A stretch of 64,000 bases of DNA from an uncultured Acetobacteroides sp. (GCF_963678165.1 NZ_OY782755.1:2294001-2358000); one strand, 5' to 3'. Positions 34,774 to 45,994 are shown, counted from the stretch's first letter. Translations and numbers: made by a program. The notes: generated by a model not told the origin, from the sequence alone.

Positions 34774-36018
34774 ATGAAAGTAGAGGTAATAACCATAGGA
34801 GACGAGCTACTTATTGGCCAGGTTGTTGATACGAATTCGGCATGGATTGGCTCTAAGCTAAACGAAAACGGAATCCATCTATCAAAGATAACCTCAATTG
34901 GCGATAGTAAGAAACAAATATATAAGGCATTAGATGATGCTTTTGCAAGTGCCGATGCAATTCTGATGACTGGAGGATTAGGTCCTACCAAGGACGATAT
35001 CACCAAGAAAACCCTAGCGGAATACTTCCAGTGCGGCTTTAAGACCGATCAGCAAACGCTTGATCGAGTAAAAGAACTGCTTCAACGAAGAGGAATATCC
35101 GTCACCGATATCAACTACATGCAAGCTGAAGTTCCCGAAGTTTGCGAGGTTATACAGAACTACAACGGTACAGCACCCTGTATGGTCTTTAGAAAGGATG
35201 GGAAGTTGCTAGTATCAATGCCTGGTGTGTCTTTCGAAATGAAGGGGCTTATGGAAGAGGCTATTCTTAACCTTTTAGTAAAGGAAAGCTGCATGCAAGC
35301 CATTGTTCATAAAACAATTATGACAACAGGTGTTCCTGAGTCGGTTTTGGCTAAACGAATAGAAGAGTGGGAGATAGGTCTACCACAAAATATGAAGTTA
35401 GCTTATCTTCCTAGCCTTTATGGCGTTCGTTTACGTATTACTGCAAGTGGTAATAGCAAAAGAGACCTAGTTGATGCCGTTGACGAACAGGTAAATAAAC
35501 TTAAACCTATTCTTCAGGAAGATATATTTAGCTATCAGGATGAAACACTTGAGGAAGTCGTTGGACGTATGCTGAAAAGTAGAAATTTAACCGTAGGAAC
35601 AGCAGAATCGTGCACAGGAGGAACCATAGCATCTACCATAGTTTCCGTACCCGGCGCATCTCTCTACTTTAAAGGTGGAGTAGTCGCCTACGATAATGAG
35701 GTGAAAAAAGACCTGCTAAAGGTTAATCCCTGCGCTCTTATTACCGATGGCGCAGTAAGCAAAGCGGTTGTTGAGCAAATGGCCGAAGGCGCAAGAGCAC
35801 TTCTTAAAACCGATTTTGCCGTTGCAACATCAGGCATCGCCGGTCCCGATGGAGGAACAGACTTAAAGCCAGTAGGTACAACATGGATTGCCGTAGCATC
35901 GCCAAATGGCACAATATCCGCAGTTTACAATTTTGGAAATAACCGCGAGAGAACAATGGCAAGAGCAACAGCAGCAGCTCTAAACATGCTAAGAATTCAG
36001 ATTTTAAAGGCAGAGTAA
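34774..36018 (+). CDS. cinA: CinA-family protein (ADP-ribose pyrophosphatase / NMN deamidase type)
   Basis: A 414-residue protein with the two domains of CinA: an N-terminal molybdopterin-binding-like (COG1058) domain (about 1-170, with TIGDELLIGQVVDTN and TGGLGPTKDD) and a C-terminal PncC-like domain (about 255-410, with GTAESCTGGTIA and ATSGIAGPDGGT), which deamidates nicotinamide mononucleotide in pyridine-nucleotide recycling. Length is normal for full CinA. It is transcribed divergently from the J-domain-like gene. The old link to competence does not apply widely, so NAD salvage is the safer role. Confidence 0.95.
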   Translation: MKVEVITIGDELLIGQVVDTNSAWIGSKLNENGIHLSKITSIGDSKKQIYKALDDAFASADAILMTGGLGPTKDDITKKTLAEYFQCGFKTDQQTLDRVKELLQRRGISVTDINYMQAEVPEVCEVIQNYNGTAPCMVFRKDGKLLVSMPGVSFEMKGLMEEAILNLLVKESCMQAIVHKTIMTTGVPESVLAKRIEEWEIGLPQNMKLAYLPSLYGVRLRITASGNSKRDLVDAVDEQVNKLKPILQEDIFSYQDETLEEVVGRMLKSRNLTVGTAESCTGGTIASTIVSVPGASLYFKGGVVAYDNEVKKDLLKVNPCALITDGAVSKAVVEQMAEGARALLKTDFAVATSGIAGPDGGTDLKPVGTTWIAVASPNGTISAVYNFGNNRERTMARATAAALNMLRIQILKAE

Positions 36019-36115
36019 AAACTCAAAAAAAGATGTCTAAAAGTTTGAATAATTGAAATAAAATCGCGTAATTTGCACCCTGTTTGAAGAGAAAGAAAAG
36101 AAAAACGGTATAACA

Positions 36116-36358
36116 ATGTCAAAAGTTTGTCAAATCACCGGAAGAAAAGTTCAAGTTGGTAATAATGTTTCTCACTCTAAGAGAAGAACTAAAAGAACTT
36201 TCGAACCTAATTTGAAGACCAAAAGATTCTTCCTAGTTGAAGAAAACAGATGGGTAACCTTGAAGGTTTCAGCTCAAGGTATTCGCACTATTAACAAGAA
36301 TGGCCTTAAGAACGCTTTGGATAAAGCTCAGGCTGCAGGTTTAATCGGCATTTATTAA
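36116..36358 (+). CDS. rpmB: 50S ribosomal protein L28
   Basis: An 80-residue, basic protein with the L28 signature: CQITGRKVQVGNNVSHSKRRTKR at the N-terminus (seen as CQITGRK and SHSKRRTKR) and a WVTLKVSAQGIRTINKNGL core. It heads the cluster rpmB-rpmG-small DUF4295-like gene, with 16 and 10 bp between the genes, the arrangement usual in Bacteroidota. Confidence 0.97.
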   Translation: MSKVCQITGRKVQVGNNVSHSKRRTKRTFEPNLKTKRFFLVEENRWVTLKVSAQGIRTINKNGLKNALDKAQAAGLIGIY

Positions 36359-36374
36359 TTAGGAGATTCAAGAA

Positions 36375-36557
36375 ATGGCTAAAAAAGGTAATAGAGTTCA
36401 AGTAATTCTTGAGTGCACCGAGCATAAGGAAAGTGGTATGCCAGGAACTTCTCGCTACGTGACTACAAAGAACAAGAAAAACACACCAGCACGTATCGAA
36501 AGAAGAAAGTATAACCCAATTTTGAAAAGAGTAACTCTCCACAGAGAAATTAAATAG
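36375..36557 (+). CDS. rpmG: 50S ribosomal protein L33
   Basis: A 60-residue protein matching L33 ([37 protein letters not shown]). AGGAG lies just before the start. Only one Cys is present, so this is the zinc-free form. Part of the rpmB cluster. Confidence 0.97.
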   Translation: MAKKGNRVQVILECTEHKESGMPGTSRYVTTKNKKNTPARIERRKYNPILKRVTLHREIK

Positions 36558-36567
36558 TTTTTGAACC

Positions 36568-36726
36568 ATGGCAAAGAAAGTAGTTGCAACTCTGAAGAAA
36601 GAAGGAGGCGGTAAGGAGCTTACCAAATGTATCAAAATGGTAAAGTCTGAGAAGTCTGGAGCCTATACTTTTAAAGAAGAAATGGTTCCAACCGGAGACG
36701 TTAAGGAATTCTTTACAAAAAAGTAA
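36568..36726 (+). CDS. Small DUF4295-like protein
   Basis: A 52-codon gene ending in TAA 36724-36726. The product begins MAKKVVATLKKEGGGKELTK and ends KEFFTKK; it is Lys-rich like a ribosomal protein. In Bacteroidota a small gene of this type (DUF4295) regularly follows rpmG, so a ribosome-associated role is inferred. It starts 10 bp after rpmG and is followed by the cluster terminator. Confidence 0.85.
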   Translation: MAKKVVATLKKEGGGKELTKCIKMVKSEKSGAYTFKEEMVPTGDVKEFFTKK

Positions 36727-36751
36727 TTTCGATAATATTTCACTGTTTTAG

Positions 36752-36780
36752 AAAAGCTTCTTGAATAAAGAAGCTTTTTT
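36752..36780 (+). terminator. Terminator of the rpmB-rpmG cluster
   Basis: Stem AAAGCTTCTT/AAGAAGCTTT (36753-36762, 36768-36777) with a T-run that runs into the -7 box of ftsY. Confidence 0.85.
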
Positions 36781-36788
36781 TATATTTG
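36781..36788 (+). promoter_or_regulatory. -7 box of ftsY
   Basis: TATATTTG matches TAnnTTTG, directly after the terminator T-run and 23 bp before the start at 36812. Confidence 0.6.
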
Positions 36789-36811
36789 GCATCGTTTTAA
36801 AACCTACAACA

Positions 36812-37765
36812 ATGGGATTATTCGACTTCTTCTCGAAAGGAAAAAAAGAACAGCTAGACAAAGGACTCGAAAAAACTAAAGAAAGCGTTCTATCCAAACT
36901 ATCACGTGCTATTGCCGGTAAATCGCGCGTAGATGATGATGTCTTGGACAATCTGGAAGAGGCTCTAATAATGTCTGATGTGGGAGTCGAAACGACTGTC
37001 AAGATAATTGAGCGAATACAGGATCGAGTTGCCCGTGACAAGTACATGGGTACCGATGAACTCAACGCCATCTTAAAGGAGGAGATTGTCAACCTTCTGG
37101 AAGAGAACAGTTCGGTTTACAACAATAAGGTAACCTACGGCGATGACAAACAACCTTATGTTATTATGGTTGTTGGGGTTAATGGTGTAGGCAAGACTAC
37201 AACCATAGGCAAGTTAGCCGCTCAGCTAACCAACAACGGCAAAAAGGTTTACCTTGGAGCTGCCGATACCTTCCGTGCCGCAGCAATCGAACAGCTTACA
37301 GTTTGGGCTGAGCGCTCAAAATCTACCATTATTAAGCAGCAAATGGGCTCAGATCCTGCATCTGTTGCTTTCGATACGCTGTCATCTGCGAAAAAAAATG
37401 ATGCCGATGTGGTTATCATCGATACAGCAGGACGCCTCCATAATAAGATAAACCTGATGAACGAGCTTTCGAAGATCAAGAACGTAATGCAAAAGGTTAT
37501 TCCTGATGCACCCCATGAAGTTCTTTTAGTTCTCGACGGTTCTACAGGTCAGAATGCCTTCGAACAGGCAACGCAGTTTACAAAATCAACGGATGTTACA
37601 GCCTTAGCGCTTACTAAACTCGATGGAACCGCAAAAGGTGGCGTCGTTATTGGCATCTCCGATCAGTTTAAAATCCCCGTAAAGTTCATTGGTGTTGGCG
37701 AAGGGATCGACGATTTACAACTTTTCGATCGAAAAACTTTTGTTGAATCGCTCTTCAATTTGTAG
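36812..37765 (+). CDS. ftsY: Signal recognition particle receptor FtsY
   Basis: Started at ATG 36812 (MGLFDFFSKGKK), because the longer frame would include the promoter and terminator. The 317-residue product is the SRP-GTPase receptor that docks ribosome-SRP complexes at the membrane. The N domain is helical (about 20-100), followed by the G domain with GVNGVGKTTT (about 122-131), DTFRAAAIEQL, IDTAGR, TKLDGTAKGG and GVGEGIDDL. The acidic A domain of Proteobacteria is absent, as usual here. It precedes rimO by 25 bp and may be co-transcribed with it. Confidence 0.97.
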   Translation: MGLFDFFSKGKKEQLDKGLEKTKESVLSKLSRAIAGKSRVDDDVLDNLEEALIMSDVGVETTVKIIERIQDRVARDKYMGTDELNAILKEEIVNLLEENSSVYNNKVTYGDDKQPYVIMVVGVNGVGKTTTIGKLAAQLTNNGKKVYLGAADTFRAAAIEQLTVWAERSKSTIIKQQMGSDPASVAFDTLSSAKKNDADVVIIDTAGRLHNKINLMNELSKIKNVMQKVIPDAPHEVLLVLDGSTGQNAFEQATQFTKSTDVTALALTKLDGTAKGGVVIGISDQFKIPVKFIGVGEGIDDLQLFDRKTFVESLFNL

Positions 37766-37790
37766 CCAACTGCGCACCTATACCTTGTAG

Positions 37791-39086
37791 ATGAATAAAA
37801 AGAAAATAAATATTGTTACGCTTGGTTGCTCTAAGAACCTAGTTGATTCAGAGAGACTTTACAAGCAATTAGAGGCAAATGGCTATAACGTTGTACATGA
37901 TTCTAACGACACCAGTGCAAAGGTAGTGGTTATCAATACATGTGGATTCATAGGCGACGCAAAGGAGGAATCAATTGATACCATTCTATCATTTGCTCAC
38001 GCAAAGGAAAAGGGCAAAATTCGTCACCTATTTGTAATGGGTTGCCTTTCGGAGCGTTACAAAAAGGAGTTGCAGTTAGAAATTCCCGAGGTTGACGAGT
38101 TCTTCGGAGTTAATAATCTGGAAGATATTATAAACGTAATTGGAGGTGATCTAAAATCAGATCTTCTAGGAGAACGTACCATCACAACCCCCAAACATTA
38201 CGCTTACCTTAAAATTTCAGAGGGATGTAACTGGGGATGCTCTTATTGCGCTATTCCATTAATCAGAGGAAAGCACGTTTCTGTCCCAATCGAAAATCTG
38301 GTTGCCGAGGCAAAGAGTCTTGCAGCAAAAGGTGTAAGGGAACTTCTTGTAATTGCTCAAGATACAACCTACTACGGCTTAGATATATACGGCAAGCGAA
38401 TGCTTGCAGAGCTACTCAATAAACTTTCGGAGATAGAAGGGATAGAGTGGATTAGACTGCACTATGCTTACCCAACTTATTTCCCAGATGATGTGATTGA
38501 TGTAATTCGGTATAATCCAAAAGTATGCAAGTACTTGGATATTCCATTTCAGCACATTAGCGATAAGGTTCTTAAGAAGATGCGCCGTGGAATTAATCGC
38601 GAAGAAACATACGCCCTAATAAATAAGTTAAAGACAGAAATTCCTGATATTGCCTTAAGAACCACATTACTTGTAGGGCATCCCGGTGAAACAGAGGATG
38701 AATTTCAGCAACTTGTTGAATTCGTTAAGGATGTAAAATTTGATAGGTTAGGGGTGTTTCCATACTCTGAGGAGGAAAATACTTTTGCAGCAATCAACTT
38801 CGAAGACTCAGTAAGCGAGGAAACAAAACAGGAAAGGGTAGAGGCTATCATGCAACTACAATCCGGAATTGCGCTGAAAAAAAATCAGGAACGCGTTGGA
38901 AAAAAGATGAGGGTCCTCATCGACCGCTTTGAGGGAGATTTCTACATCGCACGTTCTCAGTATGATTCCCCAGAAGTAGATCAAGAGGTGCTTATTGATA
39001 CTGATCGAGATGCAATAATTGGCGAATTATACGATGTTGAAATTACTGATGCGGAGGAGTTTGACCTTTTTGCTAAGTTTATATAG
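37791..39086 (+). CDS. rimO: Ribosomal protein S12 methylthiotransferase RimO
   Basis: A 431-residue radical SAM enzyme that methylthiolates an Asp of ribosomal protein S12. The N-terminal domain has the three cysteines of the second iron-sulfur cluster (Cys13 in LGCSKNLVDSE, Cys51, Cys85). The radical SAM motif is CNWGCSYC (Cys146, 150, 153), and a TRAM domain closes the protein (about 370-431). LGCSKNLVDSE and RRGINREETY distinguish RimO from MiaB. The stop lies inside the 5' arm of the terminator. Confidence 0.96.
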   Translation: MNKKKINIVTLGCSKNLVDSERLYKQLEANGYNVVHDSNDTSAKVVVINTCGFIGDAKEESIDTILSFAHAKEKGKIRHLFVMGCLSERYKKELQLEIPEVDEFFGVNNLEDIINVIGGDLKSDLLGERTITTPKHYAYLKISEGCNWGCSYCAIPLIRGKHVSVPIENLVAEAKSLAAKGVRELLVIAQDTTYYGLDIYGKRMLAELLNKLSEIEGIEWIRLHYAYPTYFPDDVIDVIRYNPKVCKYLDIPFQHISDKVLKKMRRGINREETYALINKLKTEIPDIALRTTLLVGHPGETEDEFQQLVEFVKDVKFDRLGVFPYSEEENTFAAINFEDSVSEETKQERVEAIMQLQSGIALKKNQERVGKKMRVLIDRFEGDFYIARSQYDSPEVDQEVLIDTDRDAIIGELYDVEITDAEEFDLFAKFI

Positions 39087-39114
39087 AAAGAGCGGTTATA
39101 AAACCGCTCTTTCT
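39085..39114 (+). terminator. Terminator of ftsY-rimO
   Basis: A perfect 13-bp stem AGAAAGAGCGGTT/AACCGCTCTTTCT with loop ATAA, overlapping the stop codon of rimO. Confidence 0.88.
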
Positions 39115-39137
39115 ATTTCGTCCTTATCTATTTCCGT

Positions 39138-39330
39138 TTACACTAATTGATTAGCGACTTCAAGAACTGCTGTGTAATTAGTCCCAAAGTTGACATCCTT
39201 ATGATAGGATACTGTAATTTCCCCTGTACTGTAGAAACATTTTTAAACAAATGTTAGGTCATTTACCTTACCATTTAAACCATTCAAGCGAATTAGTTTA
39301 GAATCCACTCCAATAGCAATTTTCCTTTTG
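39138..39330 (-). pseudogene. Possible decayed coding remnant
   Basis: On the reverse strand the gap between rimO and clpC reads in one frame as VDSKLIRLNGLNGKVNDL, a stop, then GEITVSYHKDVNFGTNYTAV and VANQLV before a stop at 39138-39140. The strand-like pattern suggests an old gene end, but there is no start and I cannot name a family. Confidence 0.2.
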
Positions 39331-39374
39331 TGTTGTTCTTATTCACCGTTTCGAGTCCAAAAATGATTTAAAAA

Positions 39375-41900
39375 CTAGACCTCTACATTATCTTTTTGTT
39401 CAATTTTATTTGAAGAATTATCTCCTTTTGCTGATATTTTTTTGATCACCACATCCGTTTTATCTTTATTAAGATTTACAGATAGCGTATCTCCATGTTT
39501 TAGATCTGCGCGGATAATCACCTCTGCCATTGGATCTTCAAGATACTTTTGAATAGCTCTCTTAAGAGGTCGTGCTCCAAATTGAACATCAAATCCCTTC
39601 TCGGCGATAAAATCTTTTGCAGCTGGAGATATGTGAATCTTATACCCAAGCTGGAACACACGCATAAATAGTCCCTTAAGCTCAATATCAATAATCTTGA
39701 ATATATCCTTCTTTGACAATGCATTAAATAGAATGATATCGTCGATTCTATTTAAGAATTCAGGTGCAAATGCTTTTTTTAGCGCTTTTTGAATGACCCC
39801 CTTCGAGGTTTCATTAAACTGATCAACTTTTGCATTAGTTGGGAATCCCATACCTTGACCATAATCCTTAAGTTCACGACTTCCTATGTTAGAAGTCATT
39901 ATGATAATGGTGTTCTTAAAGTCAATCTTGCGTCCAAGCGAGTCTGTCAACAAACCTTCGTCAAGCACCTGTAGCAATAGATGGAACACATCGGGATGAG
40001 CTTTCTCAATCTCATCGAGTAAGACAACTGAGTAAGGTTTACGGCGAACCTTTTCGGTAAGTTGCCCACCTTCTTCATATCCAACATATCCTGGAGGTGC
40101 TCCAACCAAGCGGCTAACGGAGAACTTCTCCATATACTCGCTCATATCTACACGAATAAGGTTGTCTGTAGAATCAAATAGATATTTGGCAAGAACTTTG
40201 GCTAACTGAGTTTTACCAACACCAGTTGGACCTAAAAATACGAATGTTCCAATTGGTTTATTAGGATCTTTAAGGCCTGCACGATTGCGTTGTATTGACT
40301 TGACAATTTTTCCAATTGCCTCATCTTGACCAATAACGCTACCTTTTAGTTCTTCAGCCATCTTCAGCAATCGAGAACCTTCTCCTTGTGCAATACGTTG
40401 AACAGGAACACCAGTCATAAGCGCCACAACTTCAGCAACTTTTTCTTCATCAACAACTTGTTTATTGTTTGAAAGATCTCGTTCCCACTGTTGCTGTTCC
40501 ATTTCGAGCATCTCCATTAACTTTTTCTCTTTATCTCGGAAGTTTGCAGCAATTTCGAACTGTAGATTTTTTACCGCTGCAAGTTTCTCTGCTCTAGCAT
40601 CTTCAATTTGTTTTTCGACAAGAGATATTTGTTCAGGAACCCTTATATTAGAGATGTGCACCCTAGAACCAGCTTCGTCTAATGCATCAATAGCCTTGTC
40701 TGGTAGACATCTATCTGTTACATATCGCATGGTGAGCTTTACGCACGCATCAATAGCCTCTGACGTATAAATAACGTTATGGTAATCTTCGTATTTGCTT
40801 TTTATTTTGTTTAATATCTCGACAGTTTCCTCAGGTGTCGTTGGCTCAACAATAACCTTTTGAAAGCGACGTTCTAAAGCTCCGTCTTTCTCGATATATT
40901 CTCGGTATTCGTCAAGTGTTGTTGCACCAATGCACTGGATTTCACCACGAGCAAGAGCCGGTTTAAGCATGTTTGCCGCATCTAAAGAACCCGTAGCACC
41001 TCCAGCACCTACTATTGTGTGAATTTCATCAATAAACAGAATGATGTTGGTAACCTGAGAAAGTTCATTTAATATTGCTTTCATCCGCTCTTCAAACTGT
41101 CCTCTATACTTGGTTCCTGCAACAATAGAAGCAAGGTCAAGTGTAATTACACGCTTACCAAAAAGTACACGTGAAACCTGACGTTTAACTATGCGTAGGG
41201 CTAAGCCTTCTGCAATTGCTGATTTTCCCACACCTGGTTCGCCAATAAGAATAGGATTATTCTTTTTACGGCGACTGAGAATCTGAGCAATACGCTCTAT
41301 CTCTTTTTCCCGTCCTACAATTGGATCTAGTTTGTTTTCTTCAGCCGCTCGAGTTAGATCAATTCCAAAGTTATCAAGTACAGGAGTATTTGAGTTAGAT
41401 TTCTGACCAGAATTTGACTTTGAAGAAAAGATATCCTTCTCGTCATCATCATCATTAAAGTCGCTTTGCGCTTTTATCGTTTTAGACTCAAGGCGATGTT
41501 TCACCTTAACATAATCAACATCTTGATCAAAGAGCGAAATACTACCATCACGCATTAGGGCTAGAAGAAGGTGCCCTGTTCCTATTACATCATTTTTCAA
41601 TGCTTTAGTTTCTAAATGAACAAGTTTCAAAACGCGTTCTGCCGATTTAAGCAAGTTTACATTTTCGATATCGTTTATTGGTAAAACTACATCTGTACGA
41701 ACCTTATCTTCAATCGATTTTTTGAGGGTGTCAATATTTACATCCAAATCATTAAGAATTTCAATAGCGACACCTGTTCCTTCTCTAATAATACCTAGTA
41801 GCAAATGTTCGGCACCAATTGACTGGTTGCCAAGTCGTATTGCTTCCTCTTTGCTGTAAGTTATTACGTTTTTAATTTTATCGCTGAATTTTAAATCCAT
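39375..41900 (-). CDS. clpC: ATP-dependent Clp protease ATP-binding subunit ClpC
   Basis: An 841-residue class-I AAA+ unfoldase that feeds substrates to ClpP. In order: Clp-N double repeat (about 1-140), first AAA+ domain with [10 protein letters not shown] and [11 protein letters not shown], a middle coiled-coil region with a UVR-type segment (about 420-460), a second AAA+ domain with [10 protein letters not shown] and [13 protein letters not shown], and the C-terminal D2-small domain ([12 protein letters not shown]). The middle length and UVR segment point to ClpC rather than ClpB or ClpA. No clpP or mcsAB genes are adjacent. Single gene. Confidence 0.96.
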   Translation of the reverse strand: MDLKFSDKIKNVITYSKEEAIRLGNQSIGAEHLLLGIIREGTGVAIEILNDLDVNIDTLKKSIEDKVRTDVVLPINDIENVNLLKSAERVLKLVHLETKALKNDVIGTGHLLLALMRDGSISLFDQDVDYVKVKHRLESKTIKAQSDFNDDDDEKDIFSSKSNSGQKSNSNTPVLDNFGIDLTRAAEENKLDPIVGREKEIERIAQILSRRKKNNPILIGEPGVGKSAIAEGLALRIVKRQVSRVLFGKRVITLDLASIVAGTKYRGQFEERMKAILNELSQVTNIILFIDEIHTIVGAGGATGSLDAANMLKPALARGEIQCIGATTLDEYREYIEKDGALERRFQKVIVEPTTPEETVEILNKIKSKYEDYHNVIYTSEAIDACVKLTMRYVTDRCLPDKAIDALDEAGSRVHISNIRVPEQISLVEKQIEDARAEKLAAVKNLQFEIAANFRDKEKKLMEMLEMEQQQWERDLSNNKQVVDEEKVAEVVALMTGVPVQRIAQGEGSRLLKMAEELKGSVIGQDEAIGKIVKSIQRNRAGLKDPNKPIGTFVFLGPTGVGKTQLAKVLAKYLFDSTDNLIRVDMSEYMEKFSVSRLVGAPPGYVGYEEGGQLTEKVRRKPYSVVLLDEIEKAHPDVFHLLLQVLDEGLLTDSLGRKIDFKNTIIIMTSNIGSRELKDYGQGMGFPTNAKVDQFNETSKGVIQKALKKAFAPEFLNRIDDIILFNALSKKDIFKIIDIELKGLFMRVFQLGYKIHISPAAKDFIAEKGFDVQFGARPLKRAIQKYLEDPMAEVIIRADLKHGDTLSVNLNKDKTDVVIKKISAKGDNSSNKIEQKDNVEV

Positions 41901-41963
41901 ACGGTCAAATTTTTAAAGTACTTAATTGTCTATCAAACCCTTATACAAAAAGAATTTTGAAGA

Positions 41964-41971
41964 CAAACATA
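41964..41971 (-). promoter_or_regulatory. -7 box of clpC
   Basis: Reverse-strand TATGTTTG matches TAnnTTTG, 63 bp before the start. Confidence 0.5.
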
Positions 41972-42118
41972 ATTGTAAGATAATTCTTTTTTTGTACTTT
42001 TATCTATAACGAATAAGATTAATAATTGTTGAAAATCATTTGCTAAACGCAATGATTTTAACGGCTAATTGAGTACCTTAGCGAACCAAATTTGCCAATA
42101 CTAGAGAGATAATACAAT

Positions 42119-44632
42119 ATGAGTCAAGGAGAAAAGATCATTAAAATCAACATTGAAGAGGAGATGAAGACCGCTTACATCGACTATTCTATGTCGGTTA
42201 TTGTGGCTCGTGCACTCCCAGATGTTCGAGATGGACTTAAGCCAGTCCATAGACGAGTCCTTTTCGGGATGAATGAACTAGGAGTTTACTCAAATCGTCC
42301 TTATAAAAAATCCGCTAGAATTGTAGGGGAAGTTCTCGGAAAATTTCACCCTCATGGGGATACCTCTGTTTACGATGCAATGGTTCGTATGGCTCAGGAA
42401 TGGTCTATGCGTTATCCTCTTGTCGAAGGACAGGGTAACTTTGGTTCAGTTGACGGAGACAGCCCTGCTGCAATGCGTTATACCGAAGCGCGCCTTAAAA
42501 AGTTGGCAGAAGAGGCTCTCGCTGATCTTGAAAAAAACACAGTAGATTTTAAGCCAAACTTTGACGATACTCTTGAAGAGCCTGTTGTTCTTCCTTCAAA
42601 AATACCGATGCTCCTTTTAAATGGTTCATCAGGCATTGCTGTAGGCATGGCGACCAATATGGCTCCTCACAATCTTTCTGAGATCGTAGATGCTACTTGC
42701 GCTTACATCGATAATAATGATATTACCATTGAAGAGTTGATGGCATATATCAAAGCACCAGATTTTCCAACTGGAGGCATAATTTACGGTTATCAAGGTG
42801 TTAGAGATGCATTTGAAACAGGTAAAGGTAAAGTCGTACTTCGCTCAAAAACAGAAATTGAGGTAACCGAATCGGGCCGTGAAAAGATCATCGTTACTGA
42901 AATTCCATATATGGTTAATAAGGCTGAAATGATTAAAAAAATTGCAGACCTTATCAACGATAAGAAAATTGAAGGAATATCTTACATAAACGATGAGTCA
43001 GATCGTACTGGAATGCGCATTGTAATCATCCTTAAAAAGGATGCAGTTGCTAATGTTGTACTCAACAATCTATATAAGCACACACAACTTCAATCGTCAT
43101 TCCCAATCAACAACATTGCATTGGTAGATGGCCGTCCTAGAATACTTAGCATTAAACAGTTAATAAAATACTTCGTTCGTCACCGTCATGAGGTAATAAT
43201 TAGACGTACTCAATTTGAACTCGATCAAGCAGAAAAGCGTGCACATATCCTCGAAGGGTTGCTGAAGGCGCTGGATCATCTTGATGAAGTTATCTCCATC
43301 ATCCGCAATTCAAAAACTCCAGATGAAGCACAAAATACTCTTGTCGAAAGACTTGAACTAAGTGAAATACAAGCACGTGCAATCATTGATATGCGCTTGA
43401 GGAGTTTAACTGGTCTTGAACGTGAAAAACTTCAAAGCGAGTACGATGAACTTCTCATACTTATAAACCACTTACGCGCAATTCTTGCTGATCCACTTCT
43501 TCAAATGCAAGTTATTAAAGACGAACTTATTGAAATTAAAGAAAAGTATGGGGATGAACGTAGGACAGAGATAATTCTTAATGCAGAGGAGTTTAATCCT
43601 GAAGATTTCTATGCAGACGAAGATGTTGTGATTACAATCTCGCACTTAGGCTACATTAAGCGTACTCCACTTACCGAATATCGTACGCAATCGAGAGGAG
43701 GAGTAGGATCAAAAGGTAGTACTACACGTGACGAAGACTTCATAGAACATATTTATGTAACCAGCATGCACAATACCATGCTCTTCTTTACAGAAAATGG
43801 AAGATGTTACTGGTTAAAAGTCTACGATATCCCCGAAGGAACTAAAGCCTCAAAAGGAAGAGCGATACAGAACGTACTGAATATTGAGCCAAACGACAAG
43901 GTAAAAGCGTATATGAATGTAAAAAGGCTCACCGAAAAAGAATACGTTGAAAACAATTATATTGTTCTATGTACCAAAAAGGGTATTATTAAGAAGACAA
44001 AACTTGAAGCATACTCACGTCCTAGAACCAATGGCGTAAATGCTATTACCATTAAAGATGGTGACCAACTTCTTGAAGCATTGCTGACCAATGGAAGTAA
44101 CGAAATTTTGATAGCATCTCGTGAAGGTAAAGCAATACGCTTTAATGAAGAAAAGATTCGAGCAATAGGTCGTACAGGAGCAGGTGTAAAAGCAATAGCC
44201 ATTTCTGAAAACGATGAAGTTATTGGTATGGTTTGCGTTGACAATCAAGACGAAGAAAATATTCTCGTGGTGTCTGAAAATGGATTTGGAAAACGATCAC
44301 AACTCGATGAGTATCGAGTTACCAACCGAGGAGGCAAGGGTGTACGCACCATGAATATCACAGAGAAAACGGGCATGCTTATAGCAATAAAGAATGTCAC
44401 CGATCAGAATGACTTGATGATAATTAATAAGTCTGGATTAACAATTCGCCTTGCAATTGCAGATATTCGCGTTACAGGTAGAGCAACACAAGGAGTGAAG
44501 TTAATAAATCTGAGAAACAATGATTCAATAGCTTCTGTTGCTAGTGTTCCCAAGTCGGAAGATAAAGAAGAGGAACTTCAGGAAGGAATAGAAATCTCTG
44601 GCTTTTTAGGAGATTCCAAAGAACAAGAATAA
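42119..44632 (+). CDS. gyrA: DNA gyrase subunit A
   Basis: An 837-residue type IIA topoisomerase subunit that breaks and rejoins DNA during negative supercoiling. The winged-helix domain has the catalytic Tyr121 in [10 protein letters not shown]. In the quinolone-determining region [17 protein letters not shown], the position equal to Ser83 of E. coli is Thr82 and that equal to Asp87 is Asp86. The C-terminal pinwheel has the GyrA-box-like [10 protein letters not shown] (about 525) and further blades. It ends in an acidic tail. The next gene starts 29 bp later. No clear TAnnTTTG box was found before it. Confidence 0.97.
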   Translation: MSQGEKIIKINIEEEMKTAYIDYSMSVIVARALPDVRDGLKPVHRRVLFGMNELGVYSNRPYKKSARIVGEVLGKFHPHGDTSVYDAMVRMAQEWSMRYPLVEGQGNFGSVDGDSPAAMRYTEARLKKLAEEALADLEKNTVDFKPNFDDTLEEPVVLPSKIPMLLLNGSSGIAVGMATNMAPHNLSEIVDATCAYIDNNDITIEELMAYIKAPDFPTGGIIYGYQGVRDAFETGKGKVVLRSKTEIEVTESGREKIIVTEIPYMVNKAEMIKKIADLINDKKIEGISYINDESDRTGMRIVIILKKDAVANVVLNNLYKHTQLQSSFPINNIALVDGRPRILSIKQLIKYFVRHRHEVIIRRTQFELDQAEKRAHILEGLLKALDHLDEVISIIRNSKTPDEAQNTLVERLELSEIQARAIIDMRLRSLTGLEREKLQSEYDELLILINHLRAILADPLLQMQVIKDELIEIKEKYGDERRTEIILNAEEFNPEDFYADEDVVITISHLGYIKRTPLTEYRTQSRGGVGSKGSTTRDEDFIEHIYVTSMHNTMLFFTENGRCYWLKVYDIPEGTKASKGRAIQNVLNIEPNDKVKAYMNVKRLTEKEYVENNYIVLCTKKGIIKKTKLEAYSRPRTNGVNAITIKDGDQLLEALLTNGSNEILIASREGKAIRFNEEKIRAIGRTGAGVKAIAISENDEVIGMVCVDNQDEENILVVSENGFGKRSQLDEYRVTNRGGKGVRTMNITEKTGMLIAIKNVTDQNDLMIINKSGLTIRLAIADIRVTGRATQGVKLINLRNNDSIASVASVPKSEDKEEELQEGIEISGFLGDSKEQE

Positions 44633-44661
44633 ATCAACACAAATTTAATACTTTGTTACCC

Positions 44662-45993
44662 ATGAAAAAGTTCACTTTTGCAATTGCATTAGCATTTGCA
44701 TTTAATTTGGGCTTTGCTCAAAAGGATTATAGTCCTGAATCTGTTAAAGCAAAGGCCGAGAAAAGCAATTATGATATTGCTGATACAAAAGCAGGCGCTA
44801 GCTATAAAACATGGTTAAAAAGGGCAGAGGTTTTTGGTGAAATCTCTGAAGCACCACTTGCTGGCGCATATCCAGGAATGTCTGATAAAGAAGCAGACCT
44901 ATTAATAGGTAAACCAACCACCACTTCAAATGTAGAGGTTAATGGCAAGGCTTTAACAAAAATGGAATACCCTTACGTTGATCTTTTCTTCGAAGGAGGA
45001 AAACTTCTTTACTGGAACATAAAGAATTCTGGCGTTGAGAAGCCATTAGTAACAGGGTTTGAAGCAATTGAAAAAGCAATAAGCCTTGATCCTAAAGCGT
45101 CAAAAAAAGCAAAAGATCTTTATACCACCTATAAAAGTTACTTCTTTAAGAAGGCAAACAATGCATACAATGCTTCCAATAAAGCCGAAGCAGCAGAAAA
45201 CTATGGATATGCATATCAATGCAGTGCAAATCAGTCTGTAAATGCACCAGACACAGCTTCTTCTTACTATGCTGCTTATGCATTCATAGAAGCTAGCAAT
45301 TTCAACCAAGCCATTAAGTATGCTCAAATCTGCCTAGATAACAAATGCAACCAAAATGGGGATGTATATCGAATTATAGGAGAAGCTTACATGGGGGAGG
45401 CAAAAGATACTGTAAAAAATCCTGCAAAATCTAAAGAGGCTTACGCAAAATCTAAAGAGGCTTACCTAAAAGGATCAGAACTCTATCCTTCAAATACAGC
45501 TAATATTTTTGGAATCATTAATCTTTACATTAGCCAAAATGAGGATCCAAAAAATGTTTTACCTTACATTGATAAAGCTATAGGACTCGATCCAAAAAAT
45601 CCATCACTTTTCTTTGTAAAAGCTTCGTTCTACGAAAAAATCAACGAACCCGAAAATGCAATTGCATCGTACAATAAAGCAATTGAGCTAAATCCAAAGT
45701 ATTTTGAGGGATGGTGTAACCTCGGTGTAGTATACTACAATATTGGGGTTAAGTATTATGATCAATCAAACAAGGTTGATGTTAACAACCAAAAAGAATA
45801 TGATAGATTGATAAAGCTTGGCGATGAGAATCATAAAATTGCTTTACAAAAATTCCTTCAAGCCTACAGCATTAATCCAAAAGATAAGTTTGTAGTTGAG
45901 AACATCAAGAATATCTACTTCCGATTTAGAAACGAAAGCGAAGATATGAAGAAGAAGTGTGAAGAATTTACTAATATACTTCAGTCTCTATAA
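44662..45993 (+). CDS. Exported tetratricopeptide-repeat protein
   Basis: A 443-residue protein when started at ATG 44662, which puts the signal peptide (MKKFTFAIALAFAFNLGFAQ) at the N-terminus; the earlier in-frame TTG adds three residues. TPR units are clear between about 265 and 385 (NIFGIINLYISQNEDPKNVL, then ASFYEKINEPENAIASYNKA and NLGVVYYNIGVKYYD); earlier helices may be degenerate repeats. It lies 29 bp after gyrA and is probably on the same transcript. Periplasmic scaffold role inferred, partners unknown. Confidence 0.87.
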   Translation: MKKFTFAIALAFAFNLGFAQKDYSPESVKAKAEKSNYDIADTKAGASYKTWLKRAEVFGEISEAPLAGAYPGMSDKEADLLIGKPTTTSNVEVNGKALTKMEYPYVDLFFEGGKLLYWNIKNSGVEKPLVTGFEAIEKAISLDPKASKKAKDLYTTYKSYFFKKANNAYNASNKAEAAENYGYAYQCSANQSVNAPDTASSYYAAYAFIEASNFNQAIKYAQICLDNKCNQNGDVYRIIGEAYMGEAKDTVKNPAKSKEAYAKSKEAYLKGSELYPSNTANIFGIINLYISQNEDPKNVLPYIDKAIGLDPKNPSLFFVKASFYEKINEPENAIASYNKAIELNPKYFEGWCNLGVVYYNIGVKYYDQSNKVDVNNQKEYDRLIKLGDENHKIALQKFLQAYSINPKDKFVVENIKNIYFRFRNESEDMKKKCEEFTNILQSL

Positions 45994-45994
45994 A

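Noticed and set aside
42350..42410. Thr at the Ser83-equivalent place of GyrA as a resistance change
   Set aside because: Thr is a conservative natural variant and cannot be taken as a sign of quinolone resistance.
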